A stretch of 64,000 bases of DNA from Streptomyces sp. CB01635 (GCF_002803065.1 NZ_NNBL01000006.1:124001-188000); one strand, 5' to 3'. Shown: positions 26,391 through 34,863, counted from the stretch's first letter. Numbers and translations: made by a program. Notes: generated by a model not told the origin, from the sequence alone.

Positions 26391-26529
26391 GCTGAGTTCA
26401 GTACGCCGAGAGGCATGGAACCGGGGACCCACGACCTTTGGGGTGAATCGGCCGACGACCCGTCAGGGCGCGGCCGTAGGGCAGCCTTCCGAATCTCCGC
26501 CCGAACCCGACAGCTAACCCGGTAGGCGG
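26391..26529 (+). ncRNA. Cyclic di-AMP riboswitch (ydaO-yuaA type)
   Basis: The leader shows the conserved elements in order: GCTGAGTTCAGTACGCCGAG, GGAACCGGGGACCCA, GGGGTGAATCGG (from 26440), GTAGGGCAGCC, and the 3' block GAACCCGACAGCTAACCC (26503-26520) followed by GGTAGGCGG. These are hallmarks of the c-di-AMP riboswitch that precedes cell-wall hydrolase genes in actinobacteria. It normally switches expression off when c-di-AMP is high. The only notable deviation is GACAGC for GTCAGC. The coding start is 22 nt beyond. Confidence 0.92.
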
Positions 26530-26551
26530 TCATGGGAAGGAGACGCGACCC

Positions 26552-27715
26552 TTGGCGTCGCACCGCAAGCCGCGCACCAGAACAGCCGGCCCCCGCACGG
26601 CTCCCGTCGCCGGCATCACCACGGCGGCCCTCACCTCCATCGCCCTGCTCTCGCAGACCGCGACCGCCGCCCCCTCCGCGCCGCCGAAGCCGAGCCTGGA
26701 AGAGGTCCAGAAGAAGGTCGACACCCTCTACCACCAGGCGGGCGTGGCCACGGAGAAGTACAACGCTGCCAAGGAGCGCACCACCAAGCAGCAGAAGCGC
26801 GTCGGCGAGCTGCACGACGACGTCGCGCAGCGCACCGAGAAGCTCAACAAGGCCCGCCAGGAGCTCGGCACCTTCGCCGCGGCCCAGTACCGCACGGGCG
26901 CCGTCTCCGACACCGCGACGCTGCTCCTCGCCGACGACGCGCAGGACTACTTCGACCAGGACCAGCTGATGAGCCGGCTCACGAGCCGCCAGAAGAAGGC
27001 CGTCGACGACTACCAGACCGAGCAGGCCGCCACCACGAAGAAGCGCACGGAGGCGGCCAAGAGCCTGGAGACGCTGACCACTTCGCAGGCCACTCTCAAG
27101 AGCACGAAGAGGGACGTCCAGCAGAAGCTCGGTGACGCCCGCGAACTCCTGTCGAAGCTGACCGCCGAGGAGAAGGCGCGGCTCGCGGCGATCGAGAAGA
27201 AGAAGCAGGAGGCCGCCAGGAAGAAGGCGGAGGAGCTGGCGCGTCAGCAGGCCGAGGCGGAGGCCAAGCGCAAGGCGGCCGAGGAGGCGCGCCAGAAGGA
27301 GAACCCGGGCACCGGCACCGGTTCGGGGACGGGTACGGGCTCCGGGAGCACCAGCAGCGGTTACGCCACCAAGGCCGCGAAGGTCATCGACTTCGCCGAG
27401 TCCCAGATGGGCAAGCCGTACGTGTGGGGCGCCACGGGCCCGGACTCGTACGACTGCTCGGGCCTCACGCAGGCCGCGTGGAAGGCGGCCGGCATCACGC
27501 TGCCGCGCACGACCTGGGACCAGGTCAAGGTCGGCACGACCGTCACCACGGCCGACGCCGAGCCAGGCGACCTGGTTTTCTTCTACGACGACATCAGCCA
27601 CGTCGGCATCTACATAGGCGACGGCAAGATGATCCACGCGCCGAAGCCGGGCGCGAACGTCCGCGTCGAGTCGATCTACTACATGCCGATCCACAGCGTG
27701 GTGCGCCCGGCCTGA
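26552..27715 (+). CDS. Secreted NlpC/P60 peptidoglycan endopeptidase under c-di-AMP riboswitch
   Basis: A 387-residue exported hydrolase of the RipA/NlpC type. It has a signal peptide (about 1-40, ending TATAA), a long coiled coil (about 45-250) rich in Lys/Gln/Glu, a Gly/Ser/Thr linker, and a C-terminal NlpC/P60 domain (about 270-387). The catalytic Cys302 is in DCSGLTQAAW, with the His in HVGIYIG and a third residue in MIHAPKPG. The domain cleaves peptide stems of peptidoglycan; the coiled coil probably restrains it or docks it to FtsEX-type partners. The start is TTG 26552 with AAGGAG 9 nt upstream. Paralogous to the gene at 29339. Confidence 0.95.
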   Translation: MASHRKPRTRTAGPRTAPVAGITTAALTSIALLSQTATAAPSAPPKPSLEEVQKKVDTLYHQAGVATEKYNAAKERTTKQQKRVGELHDDVAQRTEKLNKARQELGTFAAAQYRTGAVSDTATLLLADDAQDYFDQDQLMSRLTSRQKKAVDDYQTEQAATTKKRTEAAKSLETLTTSQATLKSTKRDVQQKLGDARELLSKLTAEEKARLAAIEKKKQEAARKKAEELARQQAEAEAKRKAAEEARQKENPGTGTGSGTGTGSGSTSSGYATKAAKVIDFAESQMGKPYVWGATGPDSYDCSGLTQAAWKAAGITLPRTTWDQVKVGTTVTTADAEPGDLVFFYDDISHVGIYIGDGKMIHAPKPGANVRVESIYYMPIHSVVRPA

Positions 27716-27742
27716 CCGCCTTCGTGGGGTTACGTTCGGGCG

Positions 27743-28690
27743 GTGCGCGGCCCGAACGCAACCCCACGTCCCGGACCCACGTGGTCCCAGCTCCCTCCGG
27801 CCGCCGGCGCCGCCGTCATGGCCACCGGCATCATTTCGGTCGGCCTGCGACTGACCGGTCACTCGGTGCTGTCCGGCATCATGCTGGTGCTCGCCGCCGC
27901 CCTCTGGCTGCTCCTCGCGGCGGACTTCGCGAACCGGCTGGTGCGGGAGCGCGACCGCTGGGAGTCCGAGGCGGACACCCCGCCCGCGCTCACCGCGGTC
28001 GCGGCGACGGCCGTCCTCGGCACCCGGATCTCCATGTTCGGCTGGCAGACCCTGGCAGAGGCGCTCCTCGCCCTGGCCGCGCTCGTCTGGCCGGTGCTCC
28101 TGATCAACGTCGTACGGCACTGGAAGCCGCGAATGCCGGGGGCCGTGTTCCTCGGCTGTGTCGCGACGCAGGGCCTCGTCGTCCTGGCCGCGACGCTCGC
28201 GCCCGCGGTCGGCGCGCACTGGCTCGCGTTCACCGGGATGGTGCTCTTCTGGGGCGGGATCATCCTGTACTGCTTGGCGCTGCTCCACTTCGACCTGCGC
28301 GAGGTGGCCTCCGGCGCCGGGGACCACTGGGTCGCGGGCGGCGCGCTCGCCATCTCCGCACTCGCCGCGTCGAAGCTCGTCGCGACGGGTCTGTGGAACA
28401 GTGACGACACGGACGTCCTGCGCACCATGAGCTTCCTGCTGCTCGCGCTCGATGTGGCCTGGTACGTCGTGCTGGCGCTGGCGGAGGTGCGGTGGCCCAG
28501 GCCGCGTTACGACGTGCGGCGCTGGTCGACGGTCTTCCCGATGGGAATGACAGCGGCGGCGGCACTGTCCGTGAGCGCCGCCGCCGATGTGCCCTGGCTC
28601 AAGGGGCCGGGGCAGGTACTGGTGTGGATCGCGGTGGCCGCGTGGCTCGCCACCCTGTTCGGGGCGTTCAGGTCCCGAACAGCCGCCTGA
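27743..28690 (+). CDS. TDT/SLAC1-family membrane transporter
   Basis: A 315-residue protein with about ten hydrophobic helices. The N-terminal AAVMATGIISVGL resembles the G-x-G-I-x-S motif of tellurite-resistance/dicarboxylate transporters (TehA, Mae1, plant SLAC1). The ninth-helix motif WSTVFPMGMTAAA matches the family's conserved FPxG. Such proteins export dicarboxylates, sulfite or anions. GTG 27743 lies 28 bp after the NlpC/P60 stop, so readthrough from that operon is possible. The substrate is unknown. It ends 1 bp from the stop of the convergent small membrane-protein gene. Confidence 0.75.
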   Translation: MRGPNATPRPGPTWSQLPPAAGAAVMATGIISVGLRLTGHSVLSGIMLVLAAALWLLLAADFANRLVRERDRWESEADTPPALTAVAATAVLGTRISMFGWQTLAEALLALAALVWPVLLINVVRHWKPRMPGAVFLGCVATQGLVVLAATLAPAVGAHWLAFTGMVLFWGGIILYCLALLHFDLREVASGAGDHWVAGGALAISALAASKLVATGLWNSDDTDVLRTMSFLLLALDVAWYVVLALAEVRWPRPRYDVRRWSTVFPMGMTAAAALSVSAAADVPWLKGPGQVLVWIAVAAWLATLFGAFRSRTAA

Positions 28691-28691
28691 C

Positions 28692-29045
28692 TCAGGTCCA
28701 GAGGACCGCGATGAAGATGTTCGCGGTGGTCAGGAGGCCGACGAGACCGAACAGCCCCTTGTCCACCTTCTCGTCGTCCCGCTTCACGTACACGAGGCCG
28801 AGGATCACGATCAGCAGCGCGAGCTTCACGCCGATCTTGATGTTGTTGACGGCATTGTCGTCCGCCTGGTTCAGGCCCACCAGGACGACGCCCGTGACCA
28901 GCATGGTCAGCGCGCCGTGCAGCATCGCCGGGACGAACCGGGCCGTTCCCTTGCCCATCGCCTTCATCTGGGTGAGGAACCCACCGAGGAGCGAGGCGAT
29001 GCCGATGATGTGCAGGCCGACGAAGAGGTGGATGAGTACGTCCAT
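28692..29045 (-). CDS. Small four-helix integral membrane protein
   Basis: A 117-residue protein made of four hydrophobic helices: MDVLIHLFVGLHIIGIASLL, AMLHGALTMLVTGVVLVGL, IGVKLALLIVILGLVYV and GLVGLLTTANIFIAVLW. ATG 29045 fits the first helix; the frame is open further upstream but becomes Arg/Pro-rich. The pattern matches a widespread actinobacterial family of small hypothetical membrane proteins with no known function. Stops nearly touch those of the TDT transporter, with no terminator between. Confidence 0.75.
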   Translation of the reverse strand: MDVLIHLFVGLHIIGIASLLGGFLTQMKAMGKGTARFVPAMLHGALTMLVTGVVLVGLNQADDNAVNNIKIGVKLALLIVILGLVYVKRDDEKVDKGLFGLVGLLTTANIFIAVLWT

Positions 29046-29154
29046 GACCGGCGAGCCTAGCCGGGGCCTCACTACCTCCATGAACCGGCCCGCACCGGTC
29101 CCACGCCGGTCGCATACGGTCACACCCGGAGCACAAGGACCAGTTGCGGACAAT

Positions 29155-29303
29155 CCGTCACCAACCCGTGACGGTCAGGTTTAGCGTCCTTCCTCAGGTG
29201 ACCGGCTCCCCACCCCCGCCCCGCTCAGGGGCGGCAGTCGGGCACCTACCGCCGAGAAAGGTCCGGCGGCGGCCCGCTTCCCCTGTGCGGGCCGCCGCCG
29301 GAC
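29155..29303 (+). promoter_or_regulatory. Structured upstream region/leader of the second NlpC/P60 gene
   Basis: Three inverted repeats in series: CCGTCAC/GTGACGG (29155-29161 / 29168-29174), CCGCCCC/GGGGCGG (29216-29222 / 29228-29234), and a perfect 17-bp stem (29261-29277 / 29287-29303) with a 9-nt loop. The first may be an operator. The last two, directly before the ribosome-binding site GGAAGG (29322-29327), look like RNA stems and could attenuate transcription. They do not match the ydaO consensus. Confidence 0.55.
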
Positions 29304-29338
29304 GCGTAAGCAGTACGTACCGGAAGGACGTGCCCCTC

Positions 29339-30409
29339 GTGTCGGCAGCGCACCGCAAGCCCCGACAGCGCTCGCTCACCGGCCCCACGGCCCGCACCGC
29401 GGCGACCCTCGCTCTCGCCTCCGCGGCGACCGCCACCGCCCTGGACGGTGCGGCGCACGCGGATCCCCGGCTCACCCCGAGCCAGGTGAAGGCGAAGGTC
29501 GACCAGCTCTACCAGGAGGCCGAGAAGGCCACCGAGAAGTACAACGGCGCCAAGGAGAAGGCGGACAAGGCCGAGAAGAAGCTCGGCTCCCTGCGGGACG
29601 AGGCGGCCCGCAGGACGGACCGGCTCAACACCCAGCGCGAGGCGCTCGGTTCGGCCGCCGCCGCGCAGTACCGCACCGGCGCCCTCGACCCGGCGGTCCA
29701 GCTCGTCCTGTCCTCCGACCCCGCCCAGTACCTCGACAACGCGGCGCTCGCCGACCGGCTCGGCACCCGGCAGGCCTCCGCGGTCGGGCGCGTGCAGCGC
29801 GAACTCCGGCAGATCGACCAGCTGCGCTCCGAGGCCGACGGCCGGCTCGCCGAGCTGCGCAAGCGGCAAGGAGAGCTGAAGAAGCAGAAGAAGACGGTCA
29901 CCGGGAAGCTGGCCGAGGCGAAGCGTCTGCTCGACCAGTTACCGGCGGACGAGCGCACCGGCGTCGGAGCAGGCGCCGGCGACAGCGGCGCGGCCGGCCG
30001 CGCCTCCCGCTCGGACTCCTCCCGCGAGGTGCCGTCCGGCGCCCTGCCCAAGGCCCCGGACTCCCGCACGGCGGCGGCCATCGCCTACGCCTACAGCGCC
30101 CTCGGCAGCCCCTATGTGTGGGGCGCCACGGGCCCGAACGCCTTCGACTGCTCCGGCCTCACCCAGGCCGCGTACCGCTCGGCGGGCATCTCCCTGCCGC
30201 GCACCACGTACTCCCAGATCAACGCGGGCCCTCGCATCCCACGCTCCCAACTGCAGCCGGGCGACCTGGTGTTCTTCTACTCGGGCATCAGCCACGTGGG
30301 GCTCTACATCGGCAACGGCAAAATGATCCACGCCCCGAACCCGAGCGCCCCGGTCCGCATCGCCCCGATCGACGAGATGCCGTTCGCGGGGGCTACGCGG
30401 GTGGCGTGA
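29339..30409 (+). CDS. Secreted NlpC/P60 peptidoglycan endopeptidase, second paralogue
   Basis: A 356-residue exported hydrolase with the layout of its paralogue at 26552: signal peptide (about 1-40, ending AAHA), coiled coil (about 45-205, PSQVKAKVDQLYQEAEKATE), low-complexity Ser/Ala linker and a C-terminal NlpC/P60 domain (about 240-356). Catalytic Cys271 is in DCSGLTQAAY, the His in HVGLYIG. The start GTG 29339 has GGAAGG 11 nt upstream; GTG 29330 is too close to it. There is no c-di-AMP riboswitch, but strong stems precede it. Its 3' end overlaps the convergent downstream gene by 17 bp. Confidence 0.95.
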   Translation: MSAAHRKPRQRSLTGPTARTAATLALASAATATALDGAAHADPRLTPSQVKAKVDQLYQEAEKATEKYNGAKEKADKAEKKLGSLRDEAARRTDRLNTQREALGSAAAAQYRTGALDPAVQLVLSSDPAQYLDNAALADRLGTRQASAVGRVQRELRQIDQLRSEADGRLAELRKRQGELKKQKKTVTGKLAEAKRLLDQLPADERTGVGAGAGDSGAAGRASRSDSSREVPSGALPKAPDSRTAAAIAYAYSALGSPYVWGATGPNAFDCSGLTQAAYRSAGISLPRTTYSQINAGPRIPRSQLQPGDLVFFYSGISHVGLYIGNGKMIHAPNPSAPVRIAPIDEMPFAGATRVA

Positions 30410-31091
30410 CGAGAGTGCCGTTCCGGTGCTCGCGCGCCATGTGGGCGAACGCGAGGTCCGCCACTTCGGCCAGCACCTCGGGGGCCGCGGAGCCGCAGTG
30501 CGCGCGCAACTGCGCGGCGAACGCCTCCGAGTCCCGGCAGAGGGCGAGCGCCTGTGTCACCTGGGCGATCAGCTCCGGCAAGAGCTCGGCGCAGTAGGGG
30601 TGTTCGCTCTCCGCCGCCGCGCGGATCGGGTCCTCCTCGTCCGGGAAAGCCGGGTCGAGCCAGGTCTCGAGGCCGAGCAGCTGCGGAAATCTCACCGCCA
30701 GTTCCCAGCTGGCGAGCGGGATCTCCTCATACGTCGCCTCGGGTTCGCGGCACGCCATCCTCAGGAGCGTCGCCAGGTCGTTCATGAACTCGGGCACAGT
30801 CCTAGTTCCCGCCGCACGGCTCCACAGGGTGCGGGCGGCCGGCGGGCAGGTCGAGAAGAACTCCTCGGTGAACGTGTGGGCCAGATGGTCGAGTTGAGCC
30901 GCAGCCGGCTGCAGCGGCCAGGTCCATGACGGGCGGGTGTACTCCACCCCCTGAATGCGCCGGTAGCGCAGCACCTGCCACTCCAGCGGATCACCTGATC
31001 CGGCCGCGTCGGCCGCGAGACCGACCAGGTGGAATATGGCGCCGCTGCTCAGCGCGGACTGCGGAAGACGCGTCGTCACCCCCCCCGTCAC
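30393..31091 (-). CDS. Hypothetical helical protein coupled to a response regulator
   Basis: A 232-residue soluble protein with no recognised domain or motif. It is rich in Ala, Leu and Glu and predicted helical (ELLPELIAQVTQALALCR). No signal peptide or membrane segment. GTG 31091 overlaps the response-regulator stop as GTGA, implying coupling. GTG 31079 is an alternative start. The position suggests it is the third gene of the histidine kinase/regulator operon, possibly an accessory protein; that is inference from order alone. Confidence 0.65.
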   Translation of the reverse strand: MTGGVTTRLPQSALSSGAIFHLVGLAADAAGSGDPLEWQVLRYRRIQGVEYTRPSWTWPLQPAAAQLDHLAHTFTEEFFSTCPPAARTLWSRAAGTRTVPEFMNDLATLLRMACREPEATYEEIPLASWELAVRFPQLLGLETWLDPAFPDEEDPIRAAAESEHPYCAELLPELIAQVTQALALCRDSEAFAAQLRAHCGSAAPEVLAEVADLAFAHMAREHRNGTLVTPPA

Positions 31092-31813
31092 ACCAGCCGT
31101 CGCGCCGTAGCCCACCGCGTCAGCTCGTGGCGGTTCGACAGCTGAAGCTTTCTGAGGACCGCCGAGACATGGGACTCGACCGTCTTGACCGAGATGAACA
31201 GCTGCTTGGCGATCTCCTTGTACGCGTAACCGCGGGCGATGAGGCGCAGGACCTCGCGCTCGCGCTGCGTGAGGCGGTCGAGGTCCTCGTCGACCGGCGG
31301 GGCGTCCGTGGACGCGAACGCGTCGAGGACGAAGCCCGCCAGACGCGGCGAGAAGACCGCGTCGCCGTCCTGGACGCGGAAGATCGAGTCGACCAGGTCC
31401 GTGCCGGTGATCGTCTTGGTGACGTACCCGCGGGCGCCACCGCGGATGACGCCGATGACATCCTCCGCGGCGTCCGACACGGAAAGGGCCAGAAAGCGGA
31501 CCGGGTTGTCGGCCGCCGCCATCAACGGGGCGCAGCGGCGCAGGACTTCGACGCCGCCGCCACCGGGAAGGTGCACGTCGAGGAGGACGACCTCGGGGCG
31601 CGTGGCCGTGATGACCGTGACCGCCTGGTCCACGTCCGCGGCCTCGCCGACCACCTCGACGCCCGTCGTCTCCGTGCGGCCGATCTCCGCCTGGACGCCG
31701 GTGCGGAACATCCGGTGGTCGTCGACAAGGACCACGCGTGCGTGACGGCCGACCGGCTCCGTCTCCGGCTCGCTCGCCGCGGTCGCGTCCGGCTTGACCT
31801 GCTCGTCACTCAT
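31088..31813 (-). CDS. NarL/LuxR-family response regulator
   Basis: A 241-residue two-component regulator. The receiver domain (about 25-150) has the acidic pocket VVLVDDHRMF, the phospho-acceptor Asp in VVLLDVHLPG, Ser in ALSVSD and Lys in YVTKTI. The C-terminal LuxR-type HTH (about 175-237) is LTQREREVLRLIARGYAYKE followed by a recognition helix ending in KTVESHVSAVLRKL. ATG 31813 overlaps the kinase stop (ATGA). It partners the PspC-domain kinase upstream, and is likely to control the divergent PspC/toastrack gene and its own operon, whose shared promoter region has repeated ATCAGGG motifs. Confidence 0.95.
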   Translation of the reverse strand: MSDEQVKPDATAASEPETEPVGRHARVVLVDDHRMFRTGVQAEIGRTETTGVEVVGEAADVDQAVTVITATRPEVVLLDVHLPGGGGVEVLRRCAPLMAAADNPVRFLALSVSDAAEDVIGVIRGGARGYVTKTITGTDLVDSIFRVQDGDAVFSPRLAGFVLDAFASTDAPPVDEDLDRLTQREREVLRLIARGYAYKEIAKQLFISVKTVESHVSAVLRKLQLSNRHELTRWATARRLV

Positions 31814-33114
31814 GGGGTCTTCTCCGCCCTCTTCATGGTCAGTTCGACCTCCGTGCCGCCGTCCGGCACCGCGCGCAGCCGCGCCGTGCCGCCGTTGCGC
31901 TCCATCCGGCCGATGATCGATTCTCGTACGCCCATCCGGTCCGCCGGAATCGAGTCGAGGTCGAAACCGGGGCCCCGGTCGCGTACGGACACGAACACCG
32001 TCTCCTCCTCGACCTCGGCGTAGACCTGGACCGCACCGCCCTCGCCACCGTACTTGGCGGCATTCACCATCGCTTCCCGCGCAGCCTGCATCTGTGCCGA
32101 GAGACCGTCGTCGAGCGGGCAGTCGCCGACCACCACCACCTCGAGGGGCACCCCGTGCTTGTCCTCGACCTCGGCCGCGCTGCGCTTGACCGCCTCCGCG
32201 ACCGTGCCGGGCTCCTCCGCCTCGTCCTTCCCGTTCCCCTCCGGTCTGTAGAGCCAGGCCCGCAGGTCTCGCTCCTGTGCGCGGGCCAGGCGCCGCACCT
32301 CGCTCGCGCTCTCCGCGTTCCGCTGGATCAGCGTGAGGGTGTGCAGGACCGAGTCGTGGACATGGGCCGCGACCTCCGCCCGCTCCTGCGCGCGGATCCG
32401 CATGAGGCGCTCCTCGGACAGATCCTGCGTCATGCGCACGAGATAGGGGCCGGCGAGGAGGGCGATGCCGACGAGGACGGCGAGGGCGGCCTGAAGGATG
32501 GAGCCGAGGTGCTCGGCCGACCCCTGGAGCACGAAGATCCCGGTGACACCGGCCCCGACGAGTACGACACCCGCCGCGGCCCGCGCCAGATTCAGCGTCC
32601 GCTTGCGGCGGCCGACCTCCATCCAGCGGGCCCGGCGCGCATTGTCCGCCTGGCGCCAGACTAGGGCCACGCCCGCGCCGACGAGGAGCGTCGGCCACAG
32701 ATACGCCTTCGCGTTCCCCGCCAGATTCACATTGCCGACGAACACCATCGACACGACGACCATGAGCAGCAGGGCGACGATCTGCCCCTTGTCCGGCTTG
32801 CGGGCGACGAGTCTGCGCCGCCCGTCCGTAGCCGTCTCCGTGGTGAAGGCAGGGGTCCGCTCGCTGCCCACGCCTCCGACGCCGAGCGGGACGAAGAACC
32901 AGAACGCCGCGTACAGGAGAGCGCCGAGGCCGTCCGCCATGAACAGGCCCACGAAGACGAGCCGCACCCAGATCACGGGCAGGCCGAGATGCCCGGCGAG
33001 CCCCCGCGCCACTCCGCCGAGCCAGCGTCCGTCGCTGGAGCGGTAGAGCTTGCGCGGCGGCCGCGGTCCGTCAATGGGTGGTGCTGCGGCTTCCGGCATG
33101 CCATCGATGGTCAC
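31810..33114 (-). CDS. Sensor histidine kinase with N-terminal PspC domain
   Basis: A 434-residue membrane sensor. The N-terminal PspC domain (about 20-80) reads RKLYRSSDGRWLGGVARGLA and continues into a hydrophobic helix. Additional helices follow between 110 and 230. The DHp region of the HisKA_3 type includes HVHDSVLHTLTLIQ (phospho-accepting His). The HATPase region includes EAMVNAAKYGGEGG and DRGPGFD. PspC domains sense or bind envelope-stress partners, so the kinase probably monitors membrane integrity. GTG 33114 is used; ATG 33099 is an alternative and neither has a clear ribosome-binding site. Operon with regulator and hypothetical gene. Confidence 0.93.
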   Translation of the reverse strand: MTIDGMPEAAAPPIDGPRPPRKLYRSSDGRWLGGVARGLAGHLGLPVIWVRLVFVGLFMADGLGALLYAAFWFFVPLGVGGVGSERTPAFTTETATDGRRRLVARKPDKGQIVALLLMVVVSMVFVGNVNLAGNAKAYLWPTLLVGAGVALVWRQADNARRARWMEVGRRKRTLNLARAAAGVVLVGAGVTGIFVLQGSAEHLGSILQAALAVLVGIALLAGPYLVRMTQDLSEERLMRIRAQERAEVAAHVHDSVLHTLTLIQRNAESASEVRRLARAQERDLRAWLYRPEGNGKDEAEEPGTVAEAVKRSAAEVEDKHGVPLEVVVVGDCPLDDGLSAQMQAAREAMVNAAKYGGEGGAVQVYAEVEEETVFVSVRDRGPGFDLDSIPADRMGVRESIIGRMERNGGTARLRAVPDGGTEVELTMKRAEKTP

Positions 33115-33134
33115 ACGTGGGGCGGACCGCGGGC

Positions 33135-33206
33135 ATCAGGGTTCAGCCCGGAGACTCCCCTGATCTCCGCCCGGCCCCGAGCGCCGTCAGGGGCGATATC
33201 AGGGTT
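33135..33206. promoter_or_regulatory. Repeated ATCAGGG motifs, candidate regulator-binding sites
   Basis: Identical ATCAGGGTT at 33135-33143 and 33198-33206, GTCAGGGGC at 33186-33194, and an inverted copy CCCCTGAT at 33157-33164. All lie in the 146-bp spacer between the PspC kinase and the PspC/toastrack gene. Spacing and placement fit binding by the adjacent LuxR-type regulator. Confidence 0.5.
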
Positions 33207-33260
33207 GGTCCAGGGTCGTCCCGACTGCCGCGGCGGGCCTCGGCCCGTCACGATGGACGC

Positions 33261-34652
33261 ATGACAGATCACCAGCACGCCTCGACGGGAGCGCAGGCCG
33301 GGCAACCGCAGGACGCGGTGCCCGGGCGCGGCTCCGGCGGTGCGTCCGCGCCGCCCGCGCCGGGACAGGAGCCCGGCGTCCCCGCGCCGCCGAGCAAGTT
33401 CCGGCGCGACCGGCGGCACGGGATGCTGGGCGGAGTGTGCGCGGGACTCGGCCGGCACTGCGACATGGATCCGGTGATCTTCCGGATCGGCCTCGCCGTG
33501 CTCGCCGCGACGGGCGGGCTCGGCCTGATCTTCTACGGTTTCGCCTGGCTCTTCGTCCCGTACGACGACGAGGAGGAGAACGAGGCGCGCAAGCTCCTCT
33601 CCGGCCGCGTGGACGGCCCGGCGCTGACGGCCGTGCTCTTCGCGCTCGTCGGCTGCGGGCTCTTCCTCTCCATGCTGAACAACGGCGGAGTGCTCACATT
33701 CGCCGCCGTCCTCGCCCTGCTCCTCGCGGGCGCGGGGTATTGGTCCCAGCAGCGCCGAGCGGCCGACCCCGACCCTCTGGCCGCGCAGACCGTGGCCGAC
33801 GCGCCGCCCGAGGCGCAGGCGCCGCCCGTCACCGGGGCGCCGTCCTGGTGGCGGGACCCGATAGTCAAGGACGGCACGCACGTCGGAGGGACCGGGTACT
33901 TCTGGGGGCCCGACAGCGGCGTCGACATCCGGTACGAGCCCACGGCACACGGGCACCGGACGGCCTGGGGCCCTGACGTCTCCTCCCGCGGCCCGGAAGG
34001 CGGGGCACCCAAGCAGCGCGGGCCGCGCTGGATCGGCGGCTGGACGTTCCTGCTCGCGCTGGCCGCGGGCTGCGCGGGCACGACGGCGACCTGGGACGGC
34101 CACCCGCTCGGCACGGCCCTCCAGGCCGGTCTCGCGAGCGCGCTCGTCGTCTTCGGTCTGGGCATCGCGCTCAGCGCCTTCGTCGGACGGACCGGCGCCG
34201 GCTCGATCATCCTCGCGGTCATCACGGCGGGCCTCCTCGCCGCGTCGGCCGCGCTCCCCTCCAACATCACCACCCACTGGATGCGCACCAACTGGACCCC
34301 TGCCTCGGTCGCCCAGGTGGAGCCGGTATACGAGCTGGGAACGGGCGTCGGCACGCTCGATCTGAGCGGGATCGATCTCGGCAAGGGCAAGACGCTGACG
34401 ACAAGAGCGGAGGTCGGGGCGGGGCAGCTCAAGGTCATCGTGCCGAAGGACGCGACGGTCGTGCTGCGGGCCGAGGTGGGCGTCGGTGACATCCGGCTGC
34501 CGGACGAAAAGACACAGGACGTCGACATCCGTCCGAGACAGGAGCAAAGGGTGACCCTCACACCGCCGGTGGGCAGCGAGGACGGCGGCACGGTCGAGCT
34601 GAGGCTCGAAGTCGGTGTCGGACAGGCGGAGGTGGCCCGTGCCACGTCATGA
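33261..34652 (+). CDS. PspC-domain membrane protein with LiaF/toastrack-like C-terminus
   Basis: A 463-residue protein. A disordered Gly/Ala/Pro-rich start is followed by a PspC domain (about 50-105: RRHGMLGGVCAGLGRHCDMD). Several transmembrane helices follow (about 120-165 and 260-335). The C-terminal beta-rich region (about 355-460) has repeating short strands, GVGTLDLSGIDLGKGK, RAEVGAGQLKVIVP and LRAEVGVGDIRLP, as in the LiaF C-terminal/toastrack domain of phage-shock-type systems. Such proteins are membrane-stress partners of PspC kinases and LiaRS-like pairs. It is transcribed divergently from the kinase operon and probably is its regulatory target or sensor partner. Confidence 0.88.
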   Translation: MTDHQHASTGAQAGQPQDAVPGRGSGGASAPPAPGQEPGVPAPPSKFRRDRRHGMLGGVCAGLGRHCDMDPVIFRIGLAVLAATGGLGLIFYGFAWLFVPYDDEEENEARKLLSGRVDGPALTAVLFALVGCGLFLSMLNNGGVLTFAAVLALLLAGAGYWSQQRRAADPDPLAAQTVADAPPEAQAPPVTGAPSWWRDPIVKDGTHVGGTGYFWGPDSGVDIRYEPTAHGHRTAWGPDVSSRGPEGGAPKQRGPRWIGGWTFLLALAAGCAGTTATWDGHPLGTALQAGLASALVVFGLGIALSAFVGRTGAGSIILAVITAGLLAASAALPSNITTHWMRTNWTPASVAQVEPVYELGTGVGTLDLSGIDLGKGKTLTTRAEVGAGQLKVIVPKDATVVLRAEVGVGDIRLPDEKTQDVDIRPRQEQRVTLTPPVGSEDGGTVELRLEVGVGQAEVARATS

Positions 34653-34863
34653 CTTCCAGCCGGGAAAGCTGATCGCGGGCCTGTTCCTTACCGCGGCCGG
34701 AGCCCTCTACCTGGGCGCCGCGCTGGGCGGCTGGGAGGTGGAGTGGTTCGCGGTGATCCCCCTGGTCACCGTCGGCCTGGTCCTGGCCGGAGCAGCGGGC
34801 ACAGCAACCTACGCGATCCGTCGCCGCCAAAGACCCCACCCGACGGACTCCAGCTCCCCGTAA
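34639..34863 (+). CDS. Small two-helix membrane protein
   Basis: A 74-residue protein with two hydrophobic helices (KLIAGLFLTAAGALYLGAAL and WFAVIPLVTVGLVLAGAAGT) and a basic C-terminus. GTG 34639 is chosen because GGAGG lies 6 nt upstream; it overlaps the PspC/toastrack stop by 14 bp, so it is translationally coupled. The hairpin topology resembles LiaI-type small partners of LiaF-like proteins, an inference from position. Confidence 0.8.
   Translation: MPRHDFQPGKLIAGLFLTAAGALYLGAALGGWEVEWFAVIPLVTVGLVLAGAAGTATYAIRRRQRPHPTDSSSP

Noticed and set aside
29155..29303. Second c-di-AMP riboswitch
   Set aside because: The conserved GGGGTGAATC and CAGCTAACC blocks are absent, although stems are present.
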